Shown in pieces: positions 25,088-35,566 of a stretch of 64,000 nucleotides of DNA. A model generated the notes under the pieces. It was not told the DNA's origin and did not search any database. It was given only the letters and a program-made list of their open reading frames with translations. The translations under genes and the position numbers were made by a program. Numbering within the stretch: the first letter of the stretch is position 1; each line of letters begins with the position of its first letter. The stretch is from Candidatus Hodarchaeota archaeon (GTDB lineage: Archaea; Asgardarchaeota; Heimdallarchaeia; Hodarchaeales; Hodarchaeaceae): NCBI GenBank assembly GCA_016840035.1, contig JAEOTC010000030.1:51527-115526 (forward strand), in the 5' to 3' direction.

Positions 25088-27646
25088 ATGAGTAAAACCA
25101 ATTCTATCAGAAACTTTGGTTTAGAAGAAGATAAGGATTATCTTTTATTAAGTACTGTTTATGATGCGAAGAGTAACGGTGCAGGAATAAAGCTTCTTGA
25201 CATTAAAAAAGGTAAAATGGTCTATATCACTGACCCATTTAATCATGAACCATACTGCCTGAGTAATCAAACGGTACAAGAAATCCAAAACAAGAAAATT
25301 CCTTCAACTGTCATCAAACGTCTTTCTACAATTGAAAAACGCGATTTATTACATAGCAAAAGTCTAAACTTAACTCAAATTTTTACTCCGACTCCAAGCC
25401 AAGTCCCAGAGGTTAGAGAGATTCTTGGAGAGACTTGGGAATCTAGAATTAAATATCATCGAAACTGGCTGTATGATCAACAACTAGTTCCAGGAAGAAT
25501 TTATAGATGGAATCCTGAAAAGAAAGATTTTTACATTCCAACGGATCAAAAATCAGGTTTAAACCTTCCATCAACTGTAACAGATCACTTAAATAAATAT
25601 AAAGGACTTCTAGATAACTATTTGTACGATTTTACTCAGGAAATTCCAGAAATTCCAATTGTTTCTTGTGATATTGAAACAGAATATGCTGAAAATCAAA
25701 TACCACAAGCTACTGATCCAAAACATCGAATAACTTGTATTTGTTTTTTTGATAACTCAAATAAATCCTATGCACTTGTTTTAGAACGAAAAGAAATAGA
25801 AAAAGGCCAAGAAATAGGTAACGATTCCGAAAGTAGTAATATTAGCCGCTTTAAAGATGAAACCGATTTAATCAAGAAAGCTTTCGAAATTTTAAGTGAA
25901 TATCCAGTTATTGTAACCTTTAATGGAGATAATTTTGATTTTCCTTATTTGCACGAACGTGCACGAGAACTTAAAATCAATAGCTTTAGTCCAATCTTAT
26001 GGAATAGAAGAAATAGGGAGTGTACGCTAAAAAACGGAATTCACATTGATCTTTATCGTTTCTATCAGAATGTCGCAATTCGAACTTATGCTTTTGGAAA
26101 TAAATATCAACAAACTTCATTAAATGCTATTGCACTAGCATTATTGGGTGTTGGCAAAGTTGAGTTGCAAAAAGAAATCGCAGATCTTTCGGAATGGGAA
26201 TTAATTCATTATTGTCTACGAGATGCGAAAATCACTCTCGATCTCATCCTATTTGATGAAAGTACTCCTTTAAGATTGATTTTTATGTTATCTCGGATCA
26301 CTCGTTCACCCATTGATGATTTAACACGAACTGCTGTGTCGAATTGGGTTCAAAGTCTTTTTTATTCTGAACACCGTCGAAGACATTACTTGATACCAAA
26401 TGCAGAGGATATTCAGAAAGAAAAAAGCATATTTAGAAGTTCAGAATCCATTATCAAAGGAAAAAAATACAAAGGAGCAACCGTTATAGACCCAGTTCCA
26501 GGAGTTCATTTCAATGTCACCGTATTAGATTTTGCTTCTCTTTATCCCTCAATCATCAGTGCCTTTAATTTAAGCTATGAAACGATTTTATGTAATCATT
26601 CAGAGTGTAGGGAGAATTTAGTTCCTCAGACGAATTATTGGGTATGTAAGAAAGAACGCGGGATAATTGCAGATACTATTGGGTTTATAAAAGATGTAAG
26701 AGTCCAGTGGTTAAAACCTGAATCAAAAAAGAAATCTAATCAGCAGGATTATTACAAAATTCTCGAAAGAAGTCTCAAGGTATTAATCAACGCATCATAT
26801 GGTGTTTTAGGGAGTGATCGTTTTCTTTTATATTGTCTTCCAGTAGCTGATTCAACAACTGCATATGGAAGAGATTCAATTGAACGTACTATTGATAAAG
26901 CTCATAGTCTTAATGTCAAAGTGCTTTATGGTGATACAGACTCTGTTTTTTTGCTCTCTCCTTCTCCAGAACAAATCAAGGACATTATAGACTGGAGTCA
27001 ACAATCCTTGGGTGTGAGTTTGGAAGTAGAAAAAACCTATCGGTATGTTGTGTTATCAGAGAGGAAGAAGAATTACTTTGGGGTATATCCTAACTCTGAT
27101 ATTGATGTCAAGGGATTGATGGGAAAAAAAAGAAATACTCCCCCATTTCTTCAAAAAGCTTTCAAGGACGTATTGAAAATCCTTGCAGAGGTAAAATCGG
27201 AAGATGAGTTTAATTCCGCTCAAAAACATGTAAAAGATTATATACGTAATGTATACCGAAGATTAGAAAAGGGAAAATATTCGAGTGACGATCTTGCCAT
27301 CACAATGCAAATGACACAACAATTACATAAATATGCTGTAAATGCTCAGCATGTGAAAGCAGCTTGGCAATTAGAAGAGATGTTTCAACGACAGCATCAT
27401 AATAAACCATTGAATAAATCAGTTCCAGCAGAATTTATCAAATCTGGGCGGTTTATTAGATTTGTCAAAACAAAAAACCCTGATCGTGTGACAGCTTTAG
27501 AATTGATGTCTAATAAATCTAAAATTGACATTAAAGCATATCGTTCAATGATTGATACTATCTTTGAACAATTAATCGGAGCCTTAGATATCGAAGTTGA
27601 GGAATTATCATCTGGTCAAGTTAATCTGATGGAATTTTTTAGTTAA
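25088..27646 (+). CDS. polB: Family B DNA polymerase
   Basis: Replicative-type polymerase, 852 residues, complete. The 3'-5' exonuclease looks active: Exo I DIET from Asp195, Exo II TFNGDNFDFPYL and Exo III YCLRDA. Polymerase motif A DFASLYPS begins at 481, motif B KVLINASYG at 564 and motif C YGDTDS at 614. No intein interrupts these motifs. It ends eight bases inside the converging methyltransferase gene. Whether it is the main replicase cannot be told, since archaea of this group often carry several. Confidence 0.95.
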   Translation: MSKTNSIRNFGLEEDKDYLLLSTVYDAKSNGAGIKLLDIKKGKMVYITDPFNHEPYCLSNQTVQEIQNKKIPSTVIKRLSTIEKRDLLHSKSLNLTQIFTPTPSQVPEVREILGETWESRIKYHRNWLYDQQLVPGRIYRWNPEKKDFYIPTDQKSGLNLPSTVTDHLNKYKGLLDNYLYDFTQEIPEIPIVSCDIETEYAENQIPQATDPKHRITCICFFDNSNKSYALVLERKEIEKGQEIGNDSESSNISRFKDETDLIKKAFEILSEYPVIVTFNGDNFDFPYLHERARELKINSFSPILWNRRNRECTLKNGIHIDLYRFYQNVAIRTYAFGNKYQQTSLNAIALALLGVGKVELQKEIADLSEWELIHYCLRDAKITLDLILFDESTPLRLIFMLSRITRSPIDDLTRTAVSNWVQSLFYSEHRRRHYLIPNAEDIQKEKSIFRSSESIIKGKKYKGATVIDPVPGVHFNVTVLDFASLYPSIISAFNLSYETILCNHSECRENLVPQTNYWVCKKERGIIADTIGFIKDVRVQWLKPESKKKSNQQDYYKILERSLKVLINASYGVLGSDRFLLYCLPVADSTTAYGRDSIERTIDKAHSLNVKVLYGDTDSVFLLSPSPEQIKDIIDWSQQSLGVSLEVEKTYRYVVLSERKKNYFGVYPNSDIDVKGLMGKKRNTPPFLQKAFKDVLKILAEVKSEDEFNSAQKHVKDYIRNVYRRLEKGKYSSDDLAITMQMTQQLHKYAVNAQHVKAAWQLEEMFQRQHHNKPLNKSVPAEFIKSGRFIRFVKTKNPDRVTALELMSNKSKIDIKAYRSMIDTIFEQLIGALDIEVEELSSGQVNLMEFFS

Positions 27647-29021
27647 ATTCTTTAAATCCAATTTTGAATATCGAGAAACCCTCTGTTTCATTAACATGAG
27701 GAAACAAACGCTGTGCGTTCGGAAATTTTGGACTTGGTGTACCTATGAATATTTCTTGGTCTTTCAGTTCAAATTTTGGATTTTGTTTAAGAAATTTTTC
27801 AATTACATCTTCATTTTCCATCGGGAGGAGAGAGCATGTAGAATAAATTAGAAATGAAGAAGAATTTTCTCTCAACATTATTGAAACATTTTTTAGGAGT
27901 GTCAGCTGAAGTTTATGTAACCATTTCACTTGATGACGATCAATTCTCCATTTAGAATCTGGGCGAGAGGAAAAAGTCCCTGATCCTGAACAGGGTGCAT
28001 CTAGAAGTATTTTATCGAATACTATCTTGAATGGCCTTTCTAGTCTCATATCTAGTATGATGGGTTGTATACTTTTCAGGTTATACGTGTCTATTTTTCG
28101 AATTAATTCAGTCATTCTTCTTTTGTGATTATCTGTAGCAATAATATATCCTGAATCATGTTGTAGAGTAGCTAGATGTGTTGTTTTACCTCCTGGTGCA
28201 GCACAAGCATCGAGTATTACTTCTCCTTCCTTTGGATTGAGAATATGAGATATTAATGAGGAACCCATTGTTTGCATATAGTAGTAATCAGCTCTAAAGG
28301 AGTGTAGACGGGGTAAAGGTAGGTCAGTCGATACAACTTTTACCACATCATCCATGACAGGATCAAGTTCAACAGAGACCCCCTCCTCAGCTAATACTGA
28401 AACAATTGTATCTTTCCTAAATTTCAGAAGATTCAATCTAAGATATACTGGTAAAGTTTCATTATTTGCTTTCAAGATATTTTTAGTAAGTTCAGGACCA
28501 TAAAATGCATTTAAATCACGTACCAACCAAGTAGGATGTGCAAACTCAACACCAAGCCGTTCTTCCTCATCATTAATTGATTCAAGGAGAGTTTCTAATT
28601 TCCAATCACGAAAATATACCTTCAGTGCTGAAAAAAGCTGTTTTGAATATTTTAAATCCAGTGAATGTAAAATTTTGGTATATGCTTGATCCCAATACTG
28701 CTCTTGGTGGCTTTCAGGGGCCAGAATTGCCAAGTAAATAACAATTCTTAGAATATTTCGAGTATTCTCTTTTAATTTCTCGTTTAATTTATTTTGAATT
28801 TGCTGGTGGATTATTCGATTGCAGACATTTTGATATCGGACAGTTTCAAAAACTAACGCATGCACTTGTGAATATGAGTGTCTATCATCATCTTTTGAGA
28901 AGTTTGAATACATCTTCATCGCATTTCTTAGTGAAACTTGCCTCTCCTCATAAAATGAAATAATTTTTGAGGCAACTTCGATATTGTTGATGTATCGTTC
29001 CAGATTATCTTCATTATTCAA
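27639..29021 (-). CDS. NSUN/RsmB-type RNA m5C methyltransferase
   Basis: SAM-dependent RNA cytosine-5 methyltransferase. The N-terminal about 150 residues are helical and NusB-like. The catalytic domain has ILDACAAPGGKTTHLA for SAM, ILLDAPCSGSGTFSSRPD with the release cysteine, and LIYSTCSLLPMENEDVI with the nucleophile cysteine. At 460 residues with a NusB-like part, it resembles RsmB and Nop2-family enzymes acting on rRNA. Target not predictable. Confidence 0.88.
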   Translation of the reverse strand: MNNEDNLERYINNIEVASKIISFYEERQVSLRNAMKMYSNFSKDDDRHSYSQVHALVFETVRYQNVCNRIIHQQIQNKLNEKLKENTRNILRIVIYLAILAPESHQEQYWDQAYTKILHSLDLKYSKQLFSALKVYFRDWKLETLLESINDEEERLGVEFAHPTWLVRDLNAFYGPELTKNILKANNETLPVYLRLNLLKFRKDTIVSVLAEEGVSVELDPVMDDVVKVVSTDLPLPRLHSFRADYYYMQTMGSSLISHILNPKEGEVILDACAAPGGKTTHLATLQHDSGYIIATDNHKRRMTELIRKIDTYNLKSIQPIILDMRLERPFKIVFDKILLDAPCSGSGTFSSRPDSKWRIDRHQVKWLHKLQLTLLKNVSIMLRENSSSFLIYSTCSLLPMENEDVIEKFLKQNPKFELKDQEIFIGTPSPKFPNAQRLFPHVNETEGFSIFKIGFKEFN

Positions 29022-29052
29022 TGAATTTGTCCACCCCTAAAATTTTATCAAA

Positions 29053-30147
29053 TTATTCTCTCAGGATAATTCTACCTTCATAAACTATCCCCCAAAAAGT
29101 ATCCCCTTCTGATAAGCTTGCCAGTTCGGTTGAATCGACATATTGACTCTCAAAATTAGATAAATTCATAATTTGTGCCAAGTTCTCTGCTTTTTCAAAA
29201 TGAACTACTTGAAATTCCTCAAAAGGTCTATCGAGTGGTTTTGGATCAAGTTCATCAAACGTTTTAACAGATATTCGCCTAATTGTATTATTTATGACAT
29301 CTAAACACGCTATTTTAAAATTAGAATAACCTTTTACCCTGAATACCTGGTTTTCAATTACAATATAATCCCCTTCTTGGTATTTTGGTAGAGCAATTAG
29401 AACAACTTGTTTCCTTGGATATTCTTTGGATTTCGATTTATCAAACCCTGCAAATTCAGTTGTAAGATGTAAAAGACCCCCTTTATCTCGCGCGAAGATT
29501 CTACCTATTGATTGGGCTGCAGATCTCGACCGAAACATAGCATCAAGTCCATTTTTAATTTGTATTAATCGGAAAAGGGGATTTTTCCCATCAGAAAGTG
29601 GAAAATCCTTACTTATCTTCTCTATCTCATCTCCCCATTGATCAATCACATCAGGATCAATTTCTTTCTGGGATCTTACTTGTATTTTCGAAGTATACAA
29701 ACCACTAGACCGGGTTTGACAATCAGAGCAGTCACCCCAATTTATATTTACCGAAAAATCCTCTGTAATAGTTATTAATGGAACAAATACATCAGGACTG
29801 GCTGAAATAATTACATTCCCGTTAATTGATTCTAATTCATCATTTTCGTTGTATTCTTGAAGCATGTTTTGAATTTCGATTTTTGTTGGTCGATAAAAGA
29901 ATTTCCACTCTTGCTGAATAAAACTCGTAATTTTCGGAAAAATCTTAGGAGAATCTAAGTCATTAATAAAGAATTTGGACCAATGGCCTTTAAATGCAAG
30001 AAGACCGCATGATAAACAGATAACTATTTCCAAATCGACTTTTTCTTTCAGGATTGGGTTCGATTCAAGATAACATGACTGACACAAATGCTGGAAAAAT
30101 TCTTCGTCTACACCACAGACAATACAGGGCGGAGACATAAGCATCAC
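29053..30147 (-). CDS. nmd3: Nmd3-like 60S/50S ribosome export/biogenesis factor
   Basis: Archaeal homologue of the eukaryotic adaptor for late large-subunit maturation. Paired cysteines form zinc sites: CIVC and LCQSC at the start, CLSC in the next segment and DCSDC in the middle. The later part reads FRSRSAAQSIGRIFARDKGG and ends in the beta-rich domain typical of Nmd3. Length 364. It is the last gene of the aIF2beta-DUF424-nmd3 operon, a conserved archaeal grouping. Confidence 0.85.
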   Translation of the reverse strand: MMLMSPPCIVCGVDEEFFQHLCQSCYLESNPILKEKVDLEIVICLSCGLLAFKGHWSKFFINDLDSPKIFPKITSFIQQEWKFFYRPTKIEIQNMLQEYNENDELESINGNVIISASPDVFVPLITITEDFSVNINWGDCSDCQTRSSGLYTSKIQVRSQKEIDPDVIDQWGDEIEKISKDFPLSDGKNPLFRLIQIKNGLDAMFRSRSAAQSIGRIFARDKGGLLHLTTEFAGFDKSKSKEYPRKQVVLIALPKYQEGDYIVIENQVFRVKGYSNFKIACLDVINNTIRRISVKTFDELDPKPLDRPFEEFQVVHFEKAENLAQIMNLSNFESQYVDSTELASLSEGDTFWGIVYEGRIILRE

Positions 30148-30155
30148 TCAAAATA

Positions 30156-30518
30156 TTAAATTGGAGGAATTGAGAAAATAATCAGATGTGGTATCCTTTT
30201 TCCATCTTCACTATTAAACCAAAGAACGGCATCCTTATTGATAATATTCTTTTCTATCCCCAGATCCAAAACAGATCCAAGAGCATTAATATTGGTGTAT
30301 CTCCGCATTAAATCTAAAGCATCTGATTTGGAAATATAAGTACCTTTGTAAAATCCAAGTGGAACTTTCATTCTAGTGGTACTATTAGACAGCTCCTTTC
30401 CCAGAAGGGCTTCATCACAAATAGCAAGAATTTCAGTTTTATCCTTACGATGAATCTTAAAAAGAACACGTTCAGAACGGTGCTTACTTGACTGCTCCAC
30501 GGGCACCACAAGCTTCAC
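30156..30518 (-). CDS. DUF424 archaeal protein
   Basis: A 120-residue protein of a conserved archaeal family of unknown function found beside aIF2beta and Nmd3. VLFKIHRKDKTEILAICDEALLGKEL is split across the family's first strands; then come a YISKSDALDLM helix and a terminal HLIIF strand. The ATG at 30518 overlaps the aIF2beta gene by 35 bases; a GTG six codons later would shorten the overlap and leave the domain intact, so the start is uncertain. Confidence 0.75.
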   Translation of the reverse strand: MKLVVPVEQSSKHRSERVLFKIHRKDKTEILAICDEALLGKELSNSTTRMKVPLGFYKGTYISKSDALDLMRRYTNINALGSVLDLGIEKNIINKDAVLWFNSEDGKRIPHLIIFSIPPI

Positions 30519-30900
30519 AAACTTTAATTAGAATTCGTCCTTCTCTGACGAGTTTAGTATCTGGTTTTCCACATTCTTCACATAATACAAATTCTTTCAC
30601 ATAAGCAGTAAGCTCCCGATTTATCATGGTTCGGGAGAATTTTCCTTGGAGATACAACCGACCTCGTTCTTCAGTTGCTGAAGTGGCAAATTCTCCAGCT
30701 AAATGTTTCGCAAGATGATCGGCGTCGTTTTCACGATTCAATATTTTTAGAATTCGATTCCAATCGGTGATCCAGGTTCTATTCCCTTCTTGAAAGATAT
30801 CACCTTGTGGAATCTCAAAACGAGACTTTTCAAATACATGTGCGGGAAGATTTTCACGTGCCCGTTTTAAACTAGCAAGATAGTCTTTTTCAGATGTCAA
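30484..30900 (-). CDS. aif2b: Translation initiation factor aIF2 beta
   Basis: Beta subunit of the factor that brings Met-tRNAi to the ribosome. It has an N-terminal helix, the alpha-beta core (GNRTWITDWNRI, then HLAKHLAGEFATSA) and a C-terminal zinc ribbon with CEECG and CEACG. At 138 residues it is the normal archaeal size without the eukaryotic Lys-rich extension. The alpha subunit is at 41647. Confidence 0.94.
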   Translation of the reverse strand: MTSEKDYLASLKRARENLPAHVFEKSRFEIPQGDIFQEGNRTWITDWNRILKILNRENDADHLAKHLAGEFATSATEERGRLYLQGKFSRTMINRELTAYVKEFVLCEECGKPDTKLVREGRILIKVCEACGARGAVK

Positions 30901-31292
30901 GATTAATACTTTCCTTGAAATAGGCAGGCAACATTACTTATGTCAAACCTTAGTTACTGGAAGGGATTCTTTTATGTAAAAGATGATTCTAGTATTATTT
31001 TTTTCCTATTCCTTCTATGTTACTATTTTTGGAAATGAGTATTTTTTTGTTATTATCTAATATATTTTTTTTCCAAAATAATTGCGAAGATCGTTTACTA
31101 AATTCAGTCCTATTGAGGGAGATATAGTTGTGACATGAAATACATTTTTTAACCCAAAATCAACTAATTTTAAGACAATATATGTCAATATTCGGTGAAC
31201 AATGGGCATTTATGCCTGAACTGTAAATAAAAAGATGAATAGAATTATCCTTTCCCCATCTTTAAACTAAAGAAGAAATGAGTATTTGATAT
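30901..31292. other. Noncoding region between aIF2beta and a permuted GTPase gene
   Basis: About 390 AT-rich bases between divergent genes. T-rich and A-rich tracts occur around 30985-31080. No conserved gene, RNA fold or repeat was recognised. Confidence 0.3.
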
Positions 31293-32069
31293 ATGAGACG
31301 TAGAAAAGAAAATCGCTGGGTTTTCGAGCTCATCAAAATAAGTGATGTAATTTTAGAGGTTGTAGATGGAAGGTTCCCTCATCTGACTAGAGTTTCATCC
31401 ATTGAAAAACATATATCTAATTTAGGATGCCCCCTGATCATTGTGCTTAACAAATGTGACCTTATCCCTAGAGAAATCTGTGAATATAATAAACAGATCT
31501 TGAGTAAGGAATTCCCTACCGTATATATATCTGCTCAGAATAGACTAGGAACTAAAAAGTTAAGACAACAGATTTCACGCCTGTCTCCGAAAAGAGAAAC
31601 AGTTATATCAATAGTAGGTGTTCCCAATACTGGGAAAAGCAGCTTATTGAACATTTTAAGAGGGAAACATGTAGCACCAACAGGTCAAAAGCCAGGTGTG
31701 ACACGTCATAAACAAATAGTAAGAATTTCAAACAGAATCTTAATCTATGATTCGCCAGGAGTAGTACCGTTTGATCATCCAGACATAAATCTGCAGGCGT
31801 TTCTAGGAGCATATGAGATAAGTAATCTGCCAGATCCAATTGATACTGTAAATTATTTTTTGGATCGAATAAAAACAAATAATTTTCAAGGATTGAAGGA
31901 TAGGTACAAACTTCCCTCAGAGAACGAAAGTAATGATGAAATCATTACTCACATCGCACGAAAACGAGGACTCATACTGAAAGGTGGAAAGTTGAACTTG
32001 GTAGAGGCCGCAAAAGTGATTATGCGAGAGTTTTCAGCAGGAAAGATTCCATATTGGGAAAAAGTCTAA
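31293..32069 (+). CDS. Circularly permuted GTPase (YlqF/Mtg1/Nog2 family)
   Basis: Ribosome-assembly GTPase with permuted motif order. G4 (VLNKCDLI) and G5 (YISAQN) come first, followed by G1 GVPNTGKSSLL, the G2 region GVTRHK and G3 DSPGV. The 258-residue length and motif order match the YlqF/YawG group, which acts on the large ribosomal subunit. The protein lacks the long eukaryotic extensions. It stands alone, upstream of glyS. Confidence 0.88.
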   Translation: MRRRKENRWVFELIKISDVILEVVDGRFPHLTRVSSIEKHISNLGCPLIIVLNKCDLIPREICEYNKQILSKEFPTVYISAQNRLGTKKLRQQISRLSPKRETVISIVGVPNTGKSSLLNILRGKHVAPTGQKPGVTRHKQIVRISNRILIYDSPGVVPFDHPDINLQAFLGAYEISNLPDPIDTVNYFLDRIKTNNFQGLKDRYKLPSENESNDEIITHIARKRGLILKGGKLNLVEAAKVIMREFSAGKIPYWEKV

Positions 32070-32300
32070 AAAATCGAGACACTGAAAGAAATCTTAGAAT
32101 TTCTGATGATTTTCAAGGTATTCTGTTCAAACAGAAGATATTTTTTAAATAATTTAAGGAAATTGCTTCTTAAGTAGTTTAATGAGATGCTTAAACTCAA
32201 ACAAATACTAGTTTATGTAACACCCTCATTCAAAGATGAAAAATTGATTGAATTCCCTCTGAAATAATCACCTTAAAACAAATCAAGTATGGTATGAAAA

Positions 32301-33860
32301 ATGAGTATCGATAAAGATTTAAAACAATTTCTTGAAAAGATAACAGCTTTTGCAAGTAGAACAGGAATTGCTTACCGCACCGGTGATATTTATGGAGGTT
32401 TGGCTGGATTTTGGGATTATGGGCCTATAGGTGTAGAAATTAAAAACCGGATTAAGGATACATGGTGGACTGATTTCGTTAGAAATCGTGATGATATTGT
32501 TGGATATGATGGAGCAATTATTACACATCCCAAGGTATGGGAAGCTTCTGGTCATCTATCAAGTTTTACAGATCCCCTAATATTTTGTCAAGGTAAATGC
32601 AAGAAGAAGCACAGACTCGATCACTTATTAGAAGATAACTTAAAAATTCATACAGAGAATCTGGATCTTGAAGGAATGGGGGATCTTGTCATTAAGGAGG
32701 AGCTTTCCTGTCCAGAATGTGGGGGGAAATTGGGAAAACCAATAACGTTCAATTTAATGTTTAATACTCAAGTTGGACCTGTCCAAGATTCTGCTTCGAC
32801 AGCTTATCTTCGTCCAGAAAACGCTCAATTGATTTTTTCTGGTTTCAGGAACGTAATAGACTCAACTCGCGTAAAAATGCCATTTGGTATTGCTCAATCG
32901 GGAATTGTTTTCAGAAATGAAATTTCTCCCCGAAATTTTCTGTTTAGAGTTCGTGAATATGAGTTAATGGAGTTTGAATATTTCACTGATCCCCAAAAGA
33001 CAAACGAATGTCCCGTATTTGATGATGTTGCACATAATATGGTAAATATCCATTCTAGAACAGATCAAGAAACGGAAGATGCAGTGGATTATACCTCAAT
33101 GACTATCGGAGATGCTTGGGAGAAAAAGATTTTCAAAAATAAATGGCAAGCATATTGGATGGTGATATCTAACGAATGGTTTATTCATAAAATGGGAATA
33201 AATCCTGATAAATTACGATTCAGACAACATCTAGAATCAGAATTAAGCCATTATGCCTTAGATACTTGGGATATTGAGTATCAGTATAAATTTGGATGGA
33301 AAGAGCTGATGGGTTGCGCTAACAGAACTCAATATGATTTAGAGCAACATCAAAAGCATTCAAAGGCAAAACTACAGTTTAGTGAAACCGATAAATCAGG
33401 TGTTAATAGATTTGTACCTTACGTTGTTGCAGAACCATCTGTGGGTCTTGGGCGTATTTTATTAACAGTAATTGCTGATGGTTATCAAGAAGAAACCGTG
33501 AAAGATCGAAAACGAGTAGTTCTCAAGATTCATCCTAGACTAGCCCCCTACGATGTGGCTGTATTCCCTCTTCAGAAAAAACCTCAGATTATCTCAAAAG
33601 CACAAGAAATTTTCAAATATTTAAGAACAGAAGGGTTTATTGTTAATTTTGATGATGGTGGATCAATTGGGAAAAGATATCGAAGACATGATGAGATTGG
33701 TACACCTTTCTGTGTCACGGTTGATTTTGAGACTCTTGAAGATGAAAAGATCACAATTCGACATAGAGACACCATGGAGCAAACAAGATTACCTATTAAA
33801 GGGCTTGTCGAAGAGCTAAAGAATTTAGGTAGTAATTATTTAGCAGCAAAAAGAATTTAA
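32301..33860 (+). CDS. glyS: Glycyl-tRNA synthetase (alpha2, archaeal/eukaryal type)
   Basis: Class II synthetase of 519 residues. GGLAGFWDYGPIG opens the catalytic domain. Motif 2 has FRNEISPRNFLFRVREYE, and motif 3 lies in PSVGLGRILL. A zinc-like insertion carries CQGKCKKKH and CPECGGK. The C-terminal anticodon domain contains FDDGGSIGKRYRRHDEIGTPFCVTVD-type sequence, shown here in part. The ATP synthase B gene follows after 47 bases. Confidence 0.95.
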   Translation: MSIDKDLKQFLEKITAFASRTGIAYRTGDIYGGLAGFWDYGPIGVEIKNRIKDTWWTDFVRNRDDIVGYDGAIITHPKVWEASGHLSSFTDPLIFCQGKCKKKHRLDHLLEDNLKIHTENLDLEGMGDLVIKEELSCPECGGKLGKPITFNLMFNTQVGPVQDSASTAYLRPENAQLIFSGFRNVIDSTRVKMPFGIAQSGIVFRNEISPRNFLFRVREYELMEFEYFTDPQKTNECPVFDDVAHNMVNIHSRTDQETEDAVDYTSMTIGDAWEKKIFKNKWQAYWMVISNEWFIHKMGINPDKLRFRQHLESELSHYALDTWDIEYQYKFGWKELMGCANRTQYDLEQHQKHSKAKLQFSETDKSGVNRFVPYVVAEPSVGLGRILLTVIADGYQEETVKDRKRVVLKIHPRLAPYDVAVFPLQKKPQIISKAQEIFKYLRTEGFIVNFDDGGSIGKRYRRHDEIGTPFCVTVDFETLEDEKITIRHRDTMEQTRLPIKGLVEELKNLGSNYLAAKRI

Positions 33861-33907
33861 TTTACTACTAACTCATTTGGTTATAGGATAAAAGAAGTGT
33901 ATGGATT

Positions 33908-35338
33908 ATGATTGAAGAATCTCCCTCCTCCGTTATCACATATTCCACAGTATCATCAATAGCAGGGCCTTTATTATTTGTAAAAAATATTAAAGGAGTA
34001 GCTTATGGTGAAATTGTGCACGTCCTTACCCCAGATGGGGAAAAACGGACTGGACAAGTTCTAGAAGCAGCAGAAGATATCGCAGTTGTGCAAGTTTTCG
34101 AAGGAACACAGGGACTTGATACACGTAAAACTTCTGTACGGTTTTTGGGAGAAACAATTAAAATCGCAGTCTCTCAAGATATGCTTGGCCGTATCTTTTC
34201 TGGGAGTGGTAAAGCTATCGATGCAGGACCGCAAATATTCGCAGAAGAGCGTTTAGATATAACTGGAGCCCCAATAAATCCATATTCTCGCGAATATCCA
34301 AGAGAATTTATACAAACTGGAATTTCATCAATTGATGGACTCAATACTTTGATTAGGGGGCAAAAATTACCAATCTTCTCTGGAAGTGGGTTGCCCCATA
34401 ATAATATCGCAGCGCAGATTGCTCGTCAATCCAAAGTTCTTGGGAAGGAAGAAGAATTTGCGGTAATATTTGCAGCAATGGGAATAACTACTGAAGAAGC
34501 TCGATTTTTTAGGGAAGATTTCGAAAAAACTGGTGCTCTTGAACGTGTTATTCTTTTCTTAAATCTTGCAGACTCCCCAGCAGCAGAGCGATTGATTACG
34601 CCACGAATCGCACTTTCCGTTGCAGAATATTTAGCCTTTGAATATGATTATCATTGCTTAGTTATCCTTACAGATATGACAAATTATGCAGAGGCCTTAC
34701 GTGAAATCTCCGCAGCCCGTGAAGAGGTTCCTGGACGTCGTGGATATCCTGGATATTTATACACAGACCTGGCAACCATATATGAAAGAGCAGGAAGAAT
34801 CAAAGGCCATACTGGAACAATAACACAACTCCCCATCCTTTCAATGCCGTCAGATGATATAACTCATCCGATTCCAGACCTTTCGGGCTATATTACGGAA
34901 GGACAATTAATTGTAGATCGTGATTTAAATCGAAGGGGAATCTACCCTCCCATTGACCCGATGCCTAGTCTTAGTCGGCTTATGCGTGAGGGAATTGGAA
35001 GAGGTAGGACTCATGTATGCCATAAACCAGTAGCAGACCAAATGTTTGCTGGTTATTCACTTGGTAGGAATTTAAGAGACCTCGTTGCAGTAGTTGGGGA
35101 AGAAAGCTTGAGTTCAACAGACAAGAAATACTTAAAATTCGCTGATAGGTTTGAAAGTGAGTTTTTGCGTCAAGGTTATTATGAGAGTCGTGAAATCTTT
35201 GATACACTAGAGCTAGCATGGAATCTCCTTTCTGATCTCCCAGAGGAGGAATTAAAACGAATCCCTCCCAGACTTTTAGAGAAATACCATCCAAAATATC
35301 GTACAAGTAAGCTTGCAATTGATGATCCAGAACCTTAA
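33908..35338 (+). CDS. atpB: A/V-type ATP synthase subunit B
   Basis: Noncatalytic nucleotide-binding subunit of the archaeal ATP synthase. The N-terminal beta barrel ([21 protein letters not shown]) is followed by [26 protein letters not shown], in which the P-loop is degenerate as usual for subunit B, then [19 protein letters not shown] and the helical end. Length of 476 residues is typical. No other subunit lies beside it, although archaeal A-ATPase genes usually form one operon. Confidence 0.95.
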   Translation: MIEESPSSVITYSTVSSIAGPLLFVKNIKGVAYGEIVHVLTPDGEKRTGQVLEAAEDIAVVQVFEGTQGLDTRKTSVRFLGETIKIAVSQDMLGRIFSGSGKAIDAGPQIFAEERLDITGAPINPYSREYPREFIQTGISSIDGLNTLIRGQKLPIFSGSGLPHNNIAAQIARQSKVLGKEEEFAVIFAAMGITTEEARFFREDFEKTGALERVILFLNLADSPAAERLITPRIALSVAEYLAFEYDYHCLVILTDMTNYAEALREISAAREEVPGRRGYPGYLYTDLATIYERAGRIKGHTGTITQLPILSMPSDDITHPIPDLSGYITEGQLIVDRDLNRRGIYPPIDPMPSLSRLMREGIGRGRTHVCHKPVADQMFAGYSLGRNLRDLVAVVGEESLSSTDKKYLKFADRFESEFLRQGYYESREIFDTLELAWNLLSDLPEEELKRIPPRLLEKYHPKYRTSKLAIDDPEP

Positions 35339-35490
35339 AGAGAAGAGCTCTCTCATTGACATAGGTATGGATGAATTTATTCTAAATACAAATTTTAAAA
35401 ATGAATAGGATCTCTAGAAACATACCCAAAATATTTACACAATAAAGTACTTACAATGTATTCGGTCGAAATATCTTTGAATAATTGAGA

Positions 35491-35500
35491 ATTATATTTA
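35491..35500 (+). promoter_or_regulatory. Probable TATA box of the TPR-protein gene
   Basis: The sequence attatattta lies about 70 bases before the start at 35567. A ribosome site gtagggtgaag follows close to the ATG. The region is otherwise noncoding. Called by eye. Confidence 0.4.
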
Positions 35501-35566
35501 AGTCGAGGAATATAGGAATTATAATGATGCAGTGACTTGCGACAAAGAAAGTAGGGTGAAGAACAA

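Noticed and set aside
25088..27646. Intein in PolB
   Set aside because: Motifs A, B and C are uninterrupted and the length is normal for an intein-free enzyme.
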